Made by a program: the position numbers and the translations under genes
Shown here: positions 27,942 to 39,433 of the stretch, in pieces
How positions within the stretch are numbered: position 1 is the stretch's first letter
How the letters are laid out: the number at the start of each line of letters is the position of its first letter
Origin: Microgenomates group bacterium GW2011_GWF2_46_18
GTDB lineage: Bacteria > Patescibacteriota > Microgenomatia > UBA1400 > UBA12108
Reading direction: 5' to 3'
Length of the DNA stretch: 48,143 nucleotides
Assembly: GCA_001002415.1 (NCBI GenBank)
Contig: LCMB01000006.1
Coordinates: 1 to 48,143 of the forward strand
Notes under the pieces: generated by a model
Told to the model about the DNA's origin: nothing
Seen by the model: only the letters and a program-made list of their open reading frames with translations
Databases searched by the model: none

Positions 27942-29003
27942 TTACGTAACTTTCCCAACAACTCGGTTAACTTCTTCGACGTTGCTGGCATACTCCCTAG
28001 CTACCGGCAAAGTAATCTTCCCAGCTTTGTAAGCCTCAACCAACGCCATATCCATTGTCTTCATCCCCACCTCGCTCGAAGTCTGCATCACATTCGTCAG
28101 CATGTGAGTTTTCCCTTCCCGGATTAATGACCGTACCGCCGAGTTGGCGAGCATAGTTTCGACCACCACCATTCTCCCTCCGCTTGCCGCTGGGATCAAC
28201 CGCTGGGAAACTACTGCCTCAAGGGACATCGATAGCTGGGCCCGCACCTGTTGTTGCTGTTCCTCCGGGAACACGTCCACAATCCGGTCGATCGTCTGGG
28301 CCGCACTACTGGTATGCAAAGTGGCGAGAACCAAATGTCCCGTCTCCGCGATGAGTAAAGCACTCTCGATCGTCTCGTAGTCCCGCATCTCCCCAATTAA
28401 AACGACATTGGGATCCTCCCGAAGAACACTCTTCAAAGCCACTGACCAGCCATGGGTATCCGAATGGAGTTCTCGCTGTGAAATCAAACTTTTTTGCGGC
28501 GTATAAATAAACTCGATGGGGTCCTCAATCGTCACAATATGCTCCCCCCGCTCATTATTAATCCGCTCAATCATCGCCGCCAAAGTCGTTGATTTCCCGT
28601 GGCCGGTTGGACCCGTGACCAAAATTAAGCCCTGTTTTAATGAAGTAAGTCTTCCCAATAATTGGGGTAAACCCAACTCTTCCAGTGACTTAATCTGGTT
28701 AGGAATATAGCGAAGCGCCGCCGCCAAATTGCCCTTTTCGTAATATACATTCGTCCTAAACCGAGCTCCGTTATTTAACGAATAAGAAAAATCTAGCTCC
28801 CGATCCACCTGCACCAGCTCTCGCTGGGACTGGCTCATTAAAGGGCTAATTAACTCGCTCGCTATCGCCGGTGTTACTACTTGCGAGTCCGGCACCACCA
28901 CCAACTGTCCGTTTAATCGTAGTGACGGTGGGGTTCCGACCAGGATATGCACATCGCTAGCTCGGTACTGTACACACATCTCTAAGATTTTCTTGATTTC
29001 CAT
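27942..29003 (-). CDS. pilT: twitching motility ATPase PilT
   Basis: GPTGHGKSTTLAAMIERIN, HIVTIEDPIEFI, GEMRDYETIESALLIAETGHLVLATLHT. Confidence 0.96.
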   Translation of the reverse strand: MEIKKILEMCVQYRASDVHILVGTPPSLRLNGQLVVVPDSQVVTPAIASELISPLMSQSQRELVQVDRELDFSYSLNNGARFRTNVYYEKGNLAAALRYIPNQIKSLEELGLPQLLGRLTSLKQGLILVTGPTGHGKSTTLAAMIERINNERGEHIVTIEDPIEFIYTPQKSLISQRELHSDTHGWSVALKSVLREDPNVVLIGEMRDYETIESALLIAETGHLVLATLHTSSAAQTIDRIVDVFPEEQQQQVRAQLSMSLEAVVSQRLIPAASGGRMVVVETMLANSAVRSLIREGKTHMLTNVMQTSSEVGMKTMDMALVEAYKAGKITLPVAREYASNVEEVNRVVGKVT

Positions 29004-29020
29004 ATTGTTTCCTTTCCCGT

Positions 29021-30736
29021 TTATGTTTTGGCTACCCTCATCACTTCTTCGAGAGTAGTCACTCCCTCCAAAGCTTTTAAGTAGCCGTCTTGTTGCATGA
29101 GTACCATCCCGTCCATTACCGCCGCCTGCTCAATCTGCACGGCTGGGGCGCGCTCCAGTATCAGCTTACCAATCTTTTCCGTCACTTTCAAAACTTCAAA
29201 TATCGCCAGTCTTCCCATATATCCCGTCTCCCCGCAAGCCTCACACTTTCTTCCTCGCTTTAATGTGATTGGTTTGCCATTGAGCTGTGATACGTACGAA
29301 TCAAACAATGGCCCCAAGACCTGTTTCATCTCCGCCAATACCTCGGCAGGGGGAGTATAGGCTTCTTGACACTTTTCACACACTTTCCGTACCACCCGTT
29401 GTGCCACCACACAAGTCATCGATGAGGCGAGCAAAAATGGCTCCGCCCGCATATCCAGTAACCGGGGCAGTGCTCCCGAAGAAGAATTGGTATGCAAAGT
29501 CGAAAACACCAAGTGGCCAGTCAAAGATGCCTGAATTGCCAACTCCGCGGTCTCGTTATCCCGAATCTCTCCCACCATAATAATATTCGGGTCTTGTCGC
29601 AAAAATGACCTAAGTCCCGTAGCAAAGGTGAGTCCTGCCTTAGGATTAATCTGAACCTGGTTCACTCCGTCTATCTGGTACTCAACCGGATCCTCCAAGG
29701 TCACAATATTCACCTTAGGAGTATTTAAAACATGCAGAACTGAGTATAGGGTAGTGGTTTTCCCGCTTCCGGTTGGACCGGTAATCAACACAATCCCGTG
29801 CGGCACATGGATCGAATCTTCCACATTTTTAAGTGCCATCCCCCGTAGTCCCAACTCGGCCAAACTTGGGACATTACTGCTTTTCCGAAGTAAACGCATC
29901 ACGATCTTTTCCCCATCTACTGTTGGGAGTGACGATACCCGCAAATCCACCTCTTGCTCACCGATCCTAAAAGTAAACCGTCCATCCTGTGGCACCCTTC
30001 GCTCATCGATCTTCATCTCTCCCAAAATCTTCACCCGCGAGATAACCCCATCATGAACTTTTTTGGGCAATACCAACTTTTCCTGCAAAATTCCATCAAT
30101 CCGATAACGTACCCGGGTATGATCTTCCAACGGCTCAATATGAATATCCGAAGCTCGGGCTTTGATCGCAAACTCCAAAACTGTAGCTACGATCTTGGCA
30201 ATCGGTGCCTCTCGAATGACGTCGCCCAATCGCTCCACATCCACCACTCTTTTGGTCAACTCTCCCTCACCGCTTTCTTTAAGTACTTGGGTAACTTCCG
30301 CACTCAAACTCTGGGCATACCGTTTGGGAATTTCTTCAAGTAGCTCCTCCGCAACTGCCAAATGTGGAGTAATTTTGGCCTTCGACTTAGCTTCCAAAAA
30401 CGCCACCGTCTGCAAATCCAAGGGGTTTTCCATGGCGACTGACAAAAGATTTTCCTTAGTGTCATACGCAAAGGGGAGAGCCCGATAATACTCCGCCACC
30501 GATTCTGGTATTTTTGCCAAAGCTTCTGGCGAAGAAGCCAGTGACGACAAATTCACAAACGGCACATTATGAACTTTGGCCTTGGCTTTCATCAACGCGT
30601 CTGGCGGGATCAACCCCGACTTCTCCACCAATTCATCCAGTGGTGTCCCACTGGCAAAACTCTGCTGTTGTAAGCGTGTGAAATCTGCTTCCGGCAGAAG
30701 ACCGTCCGTTTTGAGGACGAGGGCAAGATCCTGCAT
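29021..30736 (-). CDS. pilB: type IV pilus assembly ATPase PilB
   Basis: GPTGSGKTTTLYSVLHVL, GEIRDNETAELAIQASLTGHLVFSTLHTNS, CxxC zinc motif, N-terminal MshEN region. Confidence 0.96.
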   Translation of the reverse strand: MQDLALVLKTDGLLPEADFTRLQQQSFASGTPLDELVEKSGLIPPDALMKAKAKVHNVPFVNLSSLASSPEALAKIPESVAEYYRALPFAYDTKENLLSVAMENPLDLQTVAFLEAKSKAKITPHLAVAEELLEEIPKRYAQSLSAEVTQVLKESGEGELTKRVVDVERLGDVIREAPIAKIVATVLEFAIKARASDIHIEPLEDHTRVRYRIDGILQEKLVLPKKVHDGVISRVKILGEMKIDERRVPQDGRFTFRIGEQEVDLRVSSLPTVDGEKIVMRLLRKSSNVPSLAELGLRGMALKNVEDSIHVPHGIVLITGPTGSGKTTTLYSVLHVLNTPKVNIVTLEDPVEYQIDGVNQVQINPKAGLTFATGLRSFLRQDPNIIMVGEIRDNETAELAIQASLTGHLVFSTLHTNSSSGALPRLLDMRAEPFLLASSMTCVVAQRVVRKVCEKCQEAYTPPAEVLAEMKQVLGPLFDSYVSQLNGKPITLKRGRKCEACGETGYMGRLAIFEVLKVTEKIGKLILERAPAVQIEQAAVMDGMVLMQQDGYLKALEGVTTLEEVMRVAKT

Positions 30737-30758
30737 AACTCCATGCTAACATATCCTT

Positions 30759-31403
30759 ATGCTTCCTACCATTATCGACCATGGATCTCTCTCTTCCCGT
30801 GCCGCCCATATTCTCTCTCTGGTTGAGCCCACCACAACTGAGCTTATTCATCTCACTGCTTCTTTAACAAGTATCGGTATCCCTCAAATCCACGCCCTGC
30901 TTAAAACTCTCTCCCTCTCTCCCGTTCTCTCTAGAATAGTTTGGCTCGAAGAAGCCAACCTCCTAACTATTCCCGCTAGTAATGCACTTTTAAAACTGCT
31001 CGAAGAACCACCCTCTCGTACGCATTTTTACCTAACTTGCCCCACTTCCGCTAGTCTTTTACCGACCATCCGCTCTCGCTGTCAAATTATTACCCTTCCT
31101 TCCATCACTCCGCCTGCCACCTCCCAACTCTCTGTGATTAAATCGGCCCTCTCCGCCTCGGCTGGTGATCGGCTCCTCTTAGCTCAAACTCTCCCTTCCG
31201 ACAAAACCCAAGCCCTGGCCTGGCTTGCTTCCTTACTTGTGGAAATTCACGCCCTGCTATCCCAAACCATCGCTCCCAATAGCCGCCTTCTCCTGGTCAA
31301 AATTGCCCGCTTAGCCCATCAAACTCATACTCAGCTTGTGAGTAATGTCAACGTCAATTTGGCTCTCGGCAACCTCTTTCTTCACCTCCCCAAATCCAAA
31401 TAA
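30759..31403 (+). CDS. DNA polymerase III delta'-like protein lacking the P-loop region
   Basis: RIVWLEEANLLTIPASNALLKLLEEPPSRTHFYLTCPTSASLLPTIRSRCQIITLP. Confidence 0.82.
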   Translation: MLPTIIDHGSLSSRAAHILSLVEPTTTELIHLTASLTSIGIPQIHALLKTLSLSPVLSRIVWLEEANLLTIPASNALLKLLEEPPSRTHFYLTCPTSASLLPTIRSRCQIITLPSITPPATSQLSVIKSALSASAGDRLLLAQTLPSDKTQALAWLASLLVEIHALLSQTIAPNSRLLLVKIARLAHQTHTQLVSNVNVNLALGNLFLHLPKSK

Positions 31404-33440
<2,037 letters not shown>

Positions 33441-33466
33441 TTAGTAACATTAATATAGGAGACCAT

Positions 33467-33961
33467 ATGACCGACTCAACCAAAAATATTACCGTCTTTA
33501 TCGAAATCCCCGAGGGTAGTCACGTCAAATATGAGCGGGACGAAAAAACTGGGATGCTGATGGCCGACCGGATCCTTCACACCCCCATGAGCTTCCCCTT
33601 TAACTATGGCTGTGTCTTGGGTACCCAAGGCGAAGATGGGGACCCCACTGATATCGTTCTCTTAGCTTCCGAACGCCTAGTTCCCGGAGTCGGCATCAAA
33701 GCCCAACTAATTGGCATGCTCGAAATGGAAGATGAAGAGGGGGTAGATACCAAGCTCATTGCTGTCCCAATTAAAAAAGTCGATCCACTCTTCGGTGACT
33801 GGACCGACGTCTCGGATATTCCGGCTCATACTCAGAACAAAATCAAACATTTTTTTGATCACTACAAAGATCTCGAACCCGGCAAATTTGTCAAAACTGG
33901 CCGATTTCTGGGAGCCGAGGAAGCCATAAAAGTATTAACCGCTGATCTTCAAAGGAAATAA
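33467..33961 (+). CDS. ppa: inorganic pyrophosphatase (family I)
   Basis: FIEIPEGSHVKYERDEKTG, GEDGDPTDIVLLASE, HFFDHYKDLEPGKFVK. Confidence 0.95.
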   Translation: MTDSTKNITVFIEIPEGSHVKYERDEKTGMLMADRILHTPMSFPFNYGCVLGTQGEDGDPTDIVLLASERLVPGVGIKAQLIGMLEMEDEEGVDTKLIAVPIKKVDPLFGDWTDVSDIPAHTQNKIKHFFDHYKDLEPGKFVKTGRFLGAEEAIKVLTADLQRK

Positions 33962-36900
33962 ATGTCCGACGACAATCTCTTGCGCCCCCTTGATTTGGAT
34001 GATGATTCCTCAACTGTCGAGGATACTCCTCCTTCAACTCCAGCTTTAACCGCTCAAGAAGGCGGCATGCTCGTGGGCGCCCAAAAAGCTTGGGATATCA
34101 AAGATACCGAGTTTGGCAAAATTGCCAGCGTTCAAGTCGTCGACGAGATGAAAAAGAGCTATCTCGATTACGCCATGAGCGTGATCGTCAGCCGTGCCTT
34201 ACCTGACGCCAGAGATGGTCTCAAACCAGTCCATCGCCGTATTCTCTATGGCATGAAGGAGCTCGCGCTCACTCACCCCGCCAAATATAAAAAATGTGCC
34301 CGTATCGTCGGAGAAGTGTTGGGTAAATACCACCCACACGGCGATAGTGCGGTTTATGAGGCTTTAGCTCGCCTAGCCCAAGACTTTTCTATGCGCTACC
34401 TCCTGGTCGATGGCCAAGGTAACTTTGGAAGTGTCGATGGGGATTCTCCCGCCGCCATGCGTTATACCGAAGCCAGGCTTGCCAAGATTACTAGCGAACT
34501 CTTGTCCGATTTAGACAAAAAGACCGTGGACTGGATCGACAACTTTGATGGTACTTTCCAAGAACCAACTGTCCTTCCAGCCCTTCTACCTAACCTACTT
34601 CTAATGGGTAGCGACGGCATTGCCGTTGGGATGGCCACCAAAATCCCCACTCATAATCTAAGTGAAGTCGTTGATGCACTTACTACTCTGATTCACCAAG
34701 TTGACTCAGCCAGTTTGCCTGATCTTACTAATTTCACTGACGAAACTATTGTTTCCGCACCCCACTCTGACCTAACCGGCGAATTTAACTCAACTGCCAC
34801 CGTTGACGACTTGCTGACAAGTATCCAAGGACCCGACTTCCCAACCGGCGGGATTATCTACGACGCCTCCGCCATTCGCGAAGTTTACGCGACAGGCAAA
34901 GGCAAAGTAATAACCCGTGCCGTCGCCGACATCGAAGAAACCAAAACTGGCAAATTCCAGATCATCGTTACCGAAATTCCTTATCAAGTCAACAAAGCCA
35001 AGTTAATCCAAAAGATCGCTGATTTGGTCCGTGACAAAAAAATTGATGGGATCAGTGACTTAAGAGACGAATCTGACCGGGAAGGCTTACGTATCGTCAT
35101 CGAACTCAAAAAAGCCAGTAAACCCAAAAGTGTTTTAAACAATCTATTTAAACACACCGAACTCCAAAGTAGTTTCCCCGCCAATATGGTTGCTCTCGAT
35201 GGCAAAGGCACTCCTCACCTCATGAATCTCAAAACTATTTTGACCCACTATGTGCAACATCGCCAAATGGTGATCGTCAGGCGCAGCCAATTTGAACTGC
35301 AAGAAGCCAAAGCTAGGATTCACATTCTCGAAGGTTTTATCAAAGCCCTCGATAATTTGGACGCCGTCATCGAAACCATCAAAAAAAGCAAAGATACCGA
35401 TGATGCCAAAAAGAACTTGATCCAGAAATTTGGTTTCAGTGATATCCAAGCCACCGCCATCCTCGATCTTCAGCTCCGCCGTCTCTCCGCCCTCGAACGT
35501 CAGAAAATCGAAGACGAATACAACGCCATTCTCCAAACTATCAAGGCTTTATTGGCCCTCCTCCATAACCCCCAGGCAGTCCTCGATACTATTATCACAG
35601 AACTTTCGGCTCTCAAAAAAGAATACGGCGATCCTAGACGGACCAAAGTAGTCAAAGGCAAGCTCGGCGAATTTAGCGAAGAAGATTTAGTTGCCTCGGT
35701 TGATAACCTGGTTGTGATTACCCGCGAAGGCTACATCAAACGCATGCCTCTCAACTCCTACCGTACCCAGAGGCGCGGCGGCAAAGGTGTGGTCGGCATG
35801 ACTACCAAAGACGAAGATGAGGTTCTCCACATGACTGTCGCCAACACTCATGACTACTGTCTCTTCTTTACCGACCTTGGCAAAGTTTACGCCATTCGTG
35901 CCTTCGAGCTTCCCGAAGGCTCCCGTCAAGCCAAAGGCCAAGCCATCATTAATTTACTCAGTATTGAACAAGACGAAAAAGTTCAGGCTCTCCTTACCCT
36001 AACCAAAGCCAACTTTGCCGACCAATCCCACTTTGTCACCATGGCCACCCAAAAAGGCATGGTCAAAAAGACCCCGCTTGCGGAATATGAAAGTATTAGA
36101 ACTAGCGGCAAGATCGGTATCTCCTTAAGAGATAACGATAAGCTCGTCAAAGTGGTTCTAAGTAACGGCCAAAACTACATTGTCCTGATTACCGCTCTGG
36201 GCAAATCCATCAAATTCAAAGAAACCGACGTGACCGCGACAGGCCGGGACACCATGGGAGTCAAGGGGATGACCCTCAAACCCGAAGATAAAGTCCTAAC
36301 TATGGAAACCGTTGAGATCAAACCCCCCAAACCTGATGATAAACGGCGCAAATTCTTCCGGGAAATCCTGGTTGTTACTGAGCATGGGCTCGGCAAACGC
36401 ACGAACGTTGAGGAGTATCCCGAGCAAAAACGGGGAGGGCAGGGGGTCAAAGTGGCCGAACTCTCCGACAAAACTGGTCAAGTTGCCGCGATCCGCCTAG
36501 TCACCGAAGATGACGAGCAGGTCGTCATTACTACCAAAGCTGCCCAGGTCATTAAGCTTCCGCTCAAAAACATCAAAGTCTTGGGTCGCTCAACCCAGGG
36601 AGTTATCTTGATGCGCCCCCACCCGGGCGATGTTGTGACCAGTGTCACCACCCTCCAAGAAAAAGACGATACCATTTGGACTGTCCCCGACTCAGAACGG
36701 CAACTCGAAAAAACTTGGATTCTTGGAGAAATCACCCGCCTTGGGGAAGATAGTTTACTCAAATTGTGCCAGTCAGCCGCTCAGCAACGTCAACATGCCT
36801 ATGTTCCCTACTCCCATTATCAAGTTGGTGTTGCCATTCTGGCAAAATCAGGCCAAGTGTATTTGGGCAACAATGTCGAAAGGGTAAGCTACAGCGAAAC

Positions 36901-37162
36901 CGACCACGGTGAAGAAGCCGCCATCACCAACGCAGTTATTCAAGGAGAAGTCGAACAAAGTGGCCGGAAATTTTTAGTTGCTCTTGCCTGCGCCCATTCC
37001 GGTGATAGCGCTCCGTGTGGTCGCTGCCGTCAGATTATGGCCGAGCACGCGGATAATTGTCTTGTTCTAGTCGCAGATCCTAAGGGGAATGTTAAACGTG
37101 TGACTAGTCTCAAAACTTTGCTTCCCTATGCCTTTACTCCTACCCACCTAGGAATCAGCTAA
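33962..37162 (+). CDS. gyrA: DNA gyrase subunit A fused to a C-terminal cytidine deaminase domain
   Basis: Gyr[51 protein letters not shown], GyrA-box QRRGGKG; C-terminus: [26 protein letters not shown]...[11 protein letters not shown]...[11 protein letters not shown]. Confidence 0.93.
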   Translation: MSDDNLLRPLDLDDDSSTVEDTPPSTPALTAQEGGMLVGAQKAWDIKDTEFGKIASVQVVDEMKKSYLDYAMSVIVSRALPDARDGLKPVHRRILYGMKELALTHPAKYKKCARIVGEVLGKYHPHGDSAVYEALARLAQDFSMRYLLVDGQGNFGSVDGDSPAAMRYTEARLAKITSELLSDLDKKTVDWIDNFDGTFQEPTVLPALLPNLLLMGSDGIAVGMATKIPTHNLSEVVDALTTLIHQVDSASLPDLTNFTDETIVSAPHSDLTGEFNSTATVDDLLTSIQGPDFPTGGIIYDASAIREVYATGKGKVITRAVADIEETKTGKFQIIVTEIPYQVNKAKLIQKIADLVRDKKIDGISDLRDESDREGLRIVIELKKASKPKSVLNNLFKHTELQSSFPANMVALDGKGTPHLMNLKTILTHYVQHRQMVIVRRSQFELQEAKARIHILEGFIKALDNLDAVIETIKKSKDTDDAKKNLIQKFGFSDIQATAILDLQLRRLSALERQKIEDEYNAILQTIKALLALLHNPQAVLDTIITELSALKKEYGDPRRTKVVKGKLGEFSEEDLVASVDNLVVITREGYIKRMPLNSYRTQRRGGKGVVGMTTKDEDEVLHMTVANTHDYCLFFTDLGKVYAIRAFELPEGSRQAKGQAIINLLSIEQDEKVQALLTLTKANFADQSHFVTMATQKGMVKKTPLAEYESIRTSGKIGISLRDNDKLVKVVLSNGQNYIVLITALGKSIKFKETDVTATGRDTMGVKGMTLKPEDKVLTMETVEIKPPKPDDKRRKFFREILVVTEHGLGKRTNVEEYPEQKRGGQGVKVAELSDKTGQVAAIRLVTEDDEQVVITTKAAQVIKLPLKNIKVLGRSTQGVILMRPHPGDVVTSVTTLQEKDDTIWTVPDSERQLEKTWILGEITRLGEDSLLKLCQSAAQQRQHAYVPYSHYQVGVAILAKSGQVYLGNNVERVSYSETDHGEEAAITNAVIQGEVEQSGRKFLVALACAHSGDSAPCGRCRQIMAEHADNCLVLVADPKGNVKRVTSLKTLLPYAFTPTHLGIS

Positions 37163-37187
37163 CTACGAGGGTTGATCCCTTGTAGTT
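37161..37187 (+). terminator. hairpin after gyrA-cdd (no U-tract)
   Basis: AACTACGAGGG (37161-37171), loop TTGAT, CCCTTGTAGTT (37177-37187): 11 bp with one G-U. Confidence 0.45.
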
Positions 37188-37219
37188 GTGGTTAATAACC
37201 ATATATTTAGCCTACAAGT

Positions 37220-37247
37220 TTGACTTTATAACTAAAAGATATATAGT
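37220..37247 (+). promoter_or_regulatory. leaderless-type promoter of alr
   Basis: TTGACT (37220-37225), 16 nt, TATAGT (37242-37247), 6 nt, ATG 37254. Confidence 0.55.
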
Positions 37248-37253
37248 GGAGAT

Positions 37254-38363
37254 ATGCCACAGTATCGGGTCCTTAACGAAATAACTGTCAAAAAGTCCGC
37301 TCTCCTCCATAACTATAATTATTTTAAAAAGCTTAACCCTCAAGCCCAACTCGCCCCTGTTCTTAAAAGTAACGCCTACGGTCACGGCCTAATTCCTACC
37401 GCTCAATTTATCGATCAAAATCTTTCTCAAGTTCCCTTCCTCTGTGTCGACTCTCTCTATGAAGCCTATGAATTGTATAAAGCTGGGATCAAAACCCCGA
37501 TCTTTATCATGGGCTACACCGACCCTGCTAATTATCAGGTCTGGAAAAACATTCCCTTTATCTTTGGTGTCTCAGACTGTGAGACTCTCCTGGCGCTTAA
37601 CAAGTATCAGCCAGGGTCCCGCGTCCATCTCAAGTTAGATACCGGGATGCACCGCCTAGGTTTCACCCTCGCCGACTTACCCCAACTGCTTTCCACTCTC
37701 AAACACTGTCCTCATCTCCGCCTAGAGGGAGTTTTTTCTCATTTGGCTTCGGCCGATGATCCTCGGCAAGTTACCGCTACCCGCCGCCAGATCGCGTTAT
37801 TCAAACAAATGACTACTCTTCTCGAAGCCAAAGGTTACCATTTTTCCCTCCGCCACCTTGCCGCCACTGCTGGATCAGAAATTATTCATGATCCCTATTT
37901 TAATTTGATCCGTCTAGGGCTCGGTTTCTATGGGCTCTCTCCCTTTGGCCCTCATACCAAAGAGGGTAGGCGCGAGCGCCAAACTCTCAAACCTGCTCTA
38001 ACTCTGACAACCCACGTTGCGGCCGTGAAAAACCTGGCTAAAGGTGATGCCGTGGGCTACGGTGCCGCTTACGTCGCTAAACAGCAGGAAGCAATTGCAA
38101 TTCTCCCCTTGGGGTATAACGAAGGCATCTCGCGCGAACTTAGTAACCTAGGTTACTTTATTCTGCCCTCGAAGGAAATTTGCCCGATCATCGGCCGCGT
38201 CAGTATGAACATGACCGCCATCAAACTCCCACGGAGGACTAATCTCAAACCCGGCGCTTCCCTAACCCTTGCCCCCATCCAAGCCCAGGCCCAACTTCTC
38301 CACACAATCCCATATACTATCCTTACTAGCCTTCATCCCTCAATCAGGAGGACCTTTATCTGA
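37254..38363 (+). CDS. alr: alanine racemase
   Basis: PVLKSNAYGHGLIPTAQF (PLP lysine), HLKLDTGMHRLGF, GRVSMNMTAIKLP. Confidence 0.94.
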   Translation: MPQYRVLNEITVKKSALLHNYNYFKKLNPQAQLAPVLKSNAYGHGLIPTAQFIDQNLSQVPFLCVDSLYEAYELYKAGIKTPIFIMGYTDPANYQVWKNIPFIFGVSDCETLLALNKYQPGSRVHLKLDTGMHRLGFTLADLPQLLSTLKHCPHLRLEGVFSHLASADDPRQVTATRRQIALFKQMTTLLEAKGYHFSLRHLAATAGSEIIHDPYFNLIRLGLGFYGLSPFGPHTKEGRRERQTLKPALTLTTHVAAVKNLAKGDAVGYGAAYVAKQQEAIAILPLGYNEGISRELSNLGYFILPSKEICPIIGRVSMNMTAIKLPRRTNLKPGASLTLAPIQAQAQLLHTIPYTILTSLHPSIRRTFI

Positions 38364-39376
38364 AAACTCGTCTCGTTATTATCCAAGGTGGAACCAATAC
38401 CGAACACGAAATCAGTCTGATCTCGGCCAAGGGTATCCTGGCCAATCTTAATCGCCGTAAATATCAAGTTAAAGTTTTGACGATTACCCAAGACAATCGT
38501 TGGGTCGACGAGCAGGGTAGGGGAGTCGACCCTTTTTCTCTCCCTACTTTTGCTGATCTAGTCTTCCCCATACTTCATGGCCCCTACGGCGAGGATGGCA
38601 CCATCCAAGGCCTTCTCGAACTTTTACGCCTCCCCTATGTCGGCTGCGGAGTCACGGCATCTGCTGTTTGTATGGACAAAGTATTGCAAAAAAATGTCTG
38701 TCAAAGTTATTCAATTCCACTCGTTCCCTACTTCTGGTTTACCCGCAGAGAGTGGGATCATGACCAAGAACAAGTCCTCAAATCTCTTTCCCAAAAATTT
38801 CCGTCCACTAATTTTCCTCTTTTTGTGAAACCGGCTAACCAGGGTAGTAGCGTCGGGATCACCAAAGCCCACCACCAAACCGAGCTAATTTCAGGTATTG
38901 AAACTGCGCTCATCCGTGATACCAAAGTCGTAGTCGAAATAGCCGTGTCAGACGTGCGCGAGATCGAATGCGCCGTTCTCGATCCCAACGATTCTCCTCA
39001 AGCATCGGTCTTGGGAGAAATCATTCCTGACCGCGAGTTCTACGATTACTCTGCCAAATATGCAGATAGTCAAAGCCAGGCTATTATCCCTGCCCAACTT
39101 TCCAAAAAGCTTACCGAGCAAATCCAAAGTGTTGCCATCAAAGCCTTCCGCGTACTAGACTGTTACGGTCTCGCTCGCCTGGATTTTCTAGTTAACGGGG
39201 CAACTAGCGAATTCTATCTTAACGAAGTTAATACGATGCCCGGCTTTACCCCCATCAGTATGTATCCTAAACTCTGGGAGGCTACTGGTCTCGCTTACTC
39301 CGATCTACTCGACCGACTGATTGAGCTCGCCTTCGCTCGCTTCCGCGAGAAATCCGCCCTCAACCTCATCCACTAA
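38360..39376 (+). CDS. ddl: D-alanine--D-alanine ligase, probable CTG start
   Basis: LKTRLVIIQGGTNTEHEISLISAKGI upstream of the listed ORF; AGGAGG (38346-38351) 8 nt before CTG; PILHGPYGEDGTIQGLLELLRLPYVGCG; LNEVNTMPGFTPISMYPKLWE. Confidence 0.9.
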   Translation: MKTRLVIIQGGTNTEHEISLISAKGILANLNRRKYQVKVLTITQDNRWVDEQGRGVDPFSLPTFADLVFPILHGPYGEDGTIQGLLELLRLPYVGCGVTASAVCMDKVLQKNVCQSYSIPLVPYFWFTRREWDHDQEQVLKSLSQKFPSTNFPLFVKPANQGSSVGITKAHHQTELISGIETALIRDTKVVVEIAVSDVREIECAVLDPNDSPQASVLGEIIPDREFYDYSAKYADSQSQAIIPAQLSKKLTEQIQSVAIKAFRVLDCYGLARLDFLVNGATSEFYLNEVNTMPGFTPISMYPKLWEATGLAYSDLLDRLIELAFARFREKSALNLIH

Positions 39377-39385
39377 TTCACCCAC

Positions 39386-39427
39386 ATCTGCTAACATTTG
39401 ACAATATCTGCCAATATCTGCTAATAA
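39386..39427 (+). promoter_or_regulatory. fic promoter with three phased ATCTGCYAA repeats
   Basis: TTGACA (39398-39403), 18 nt, TAATAA (39422-39427), 6 nt, ATG 39434; repeats at 39386, 39406 and 39416. Confidence 0.5.
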
Positions 39428-39433
39428 TGGAGT

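Noticed and set aside
37188-37201. GGTTAATAACC palindrome upstream of alr as a regulator site
   Set aside because: Short and single-copy; cannot be told from chance without comparative data.
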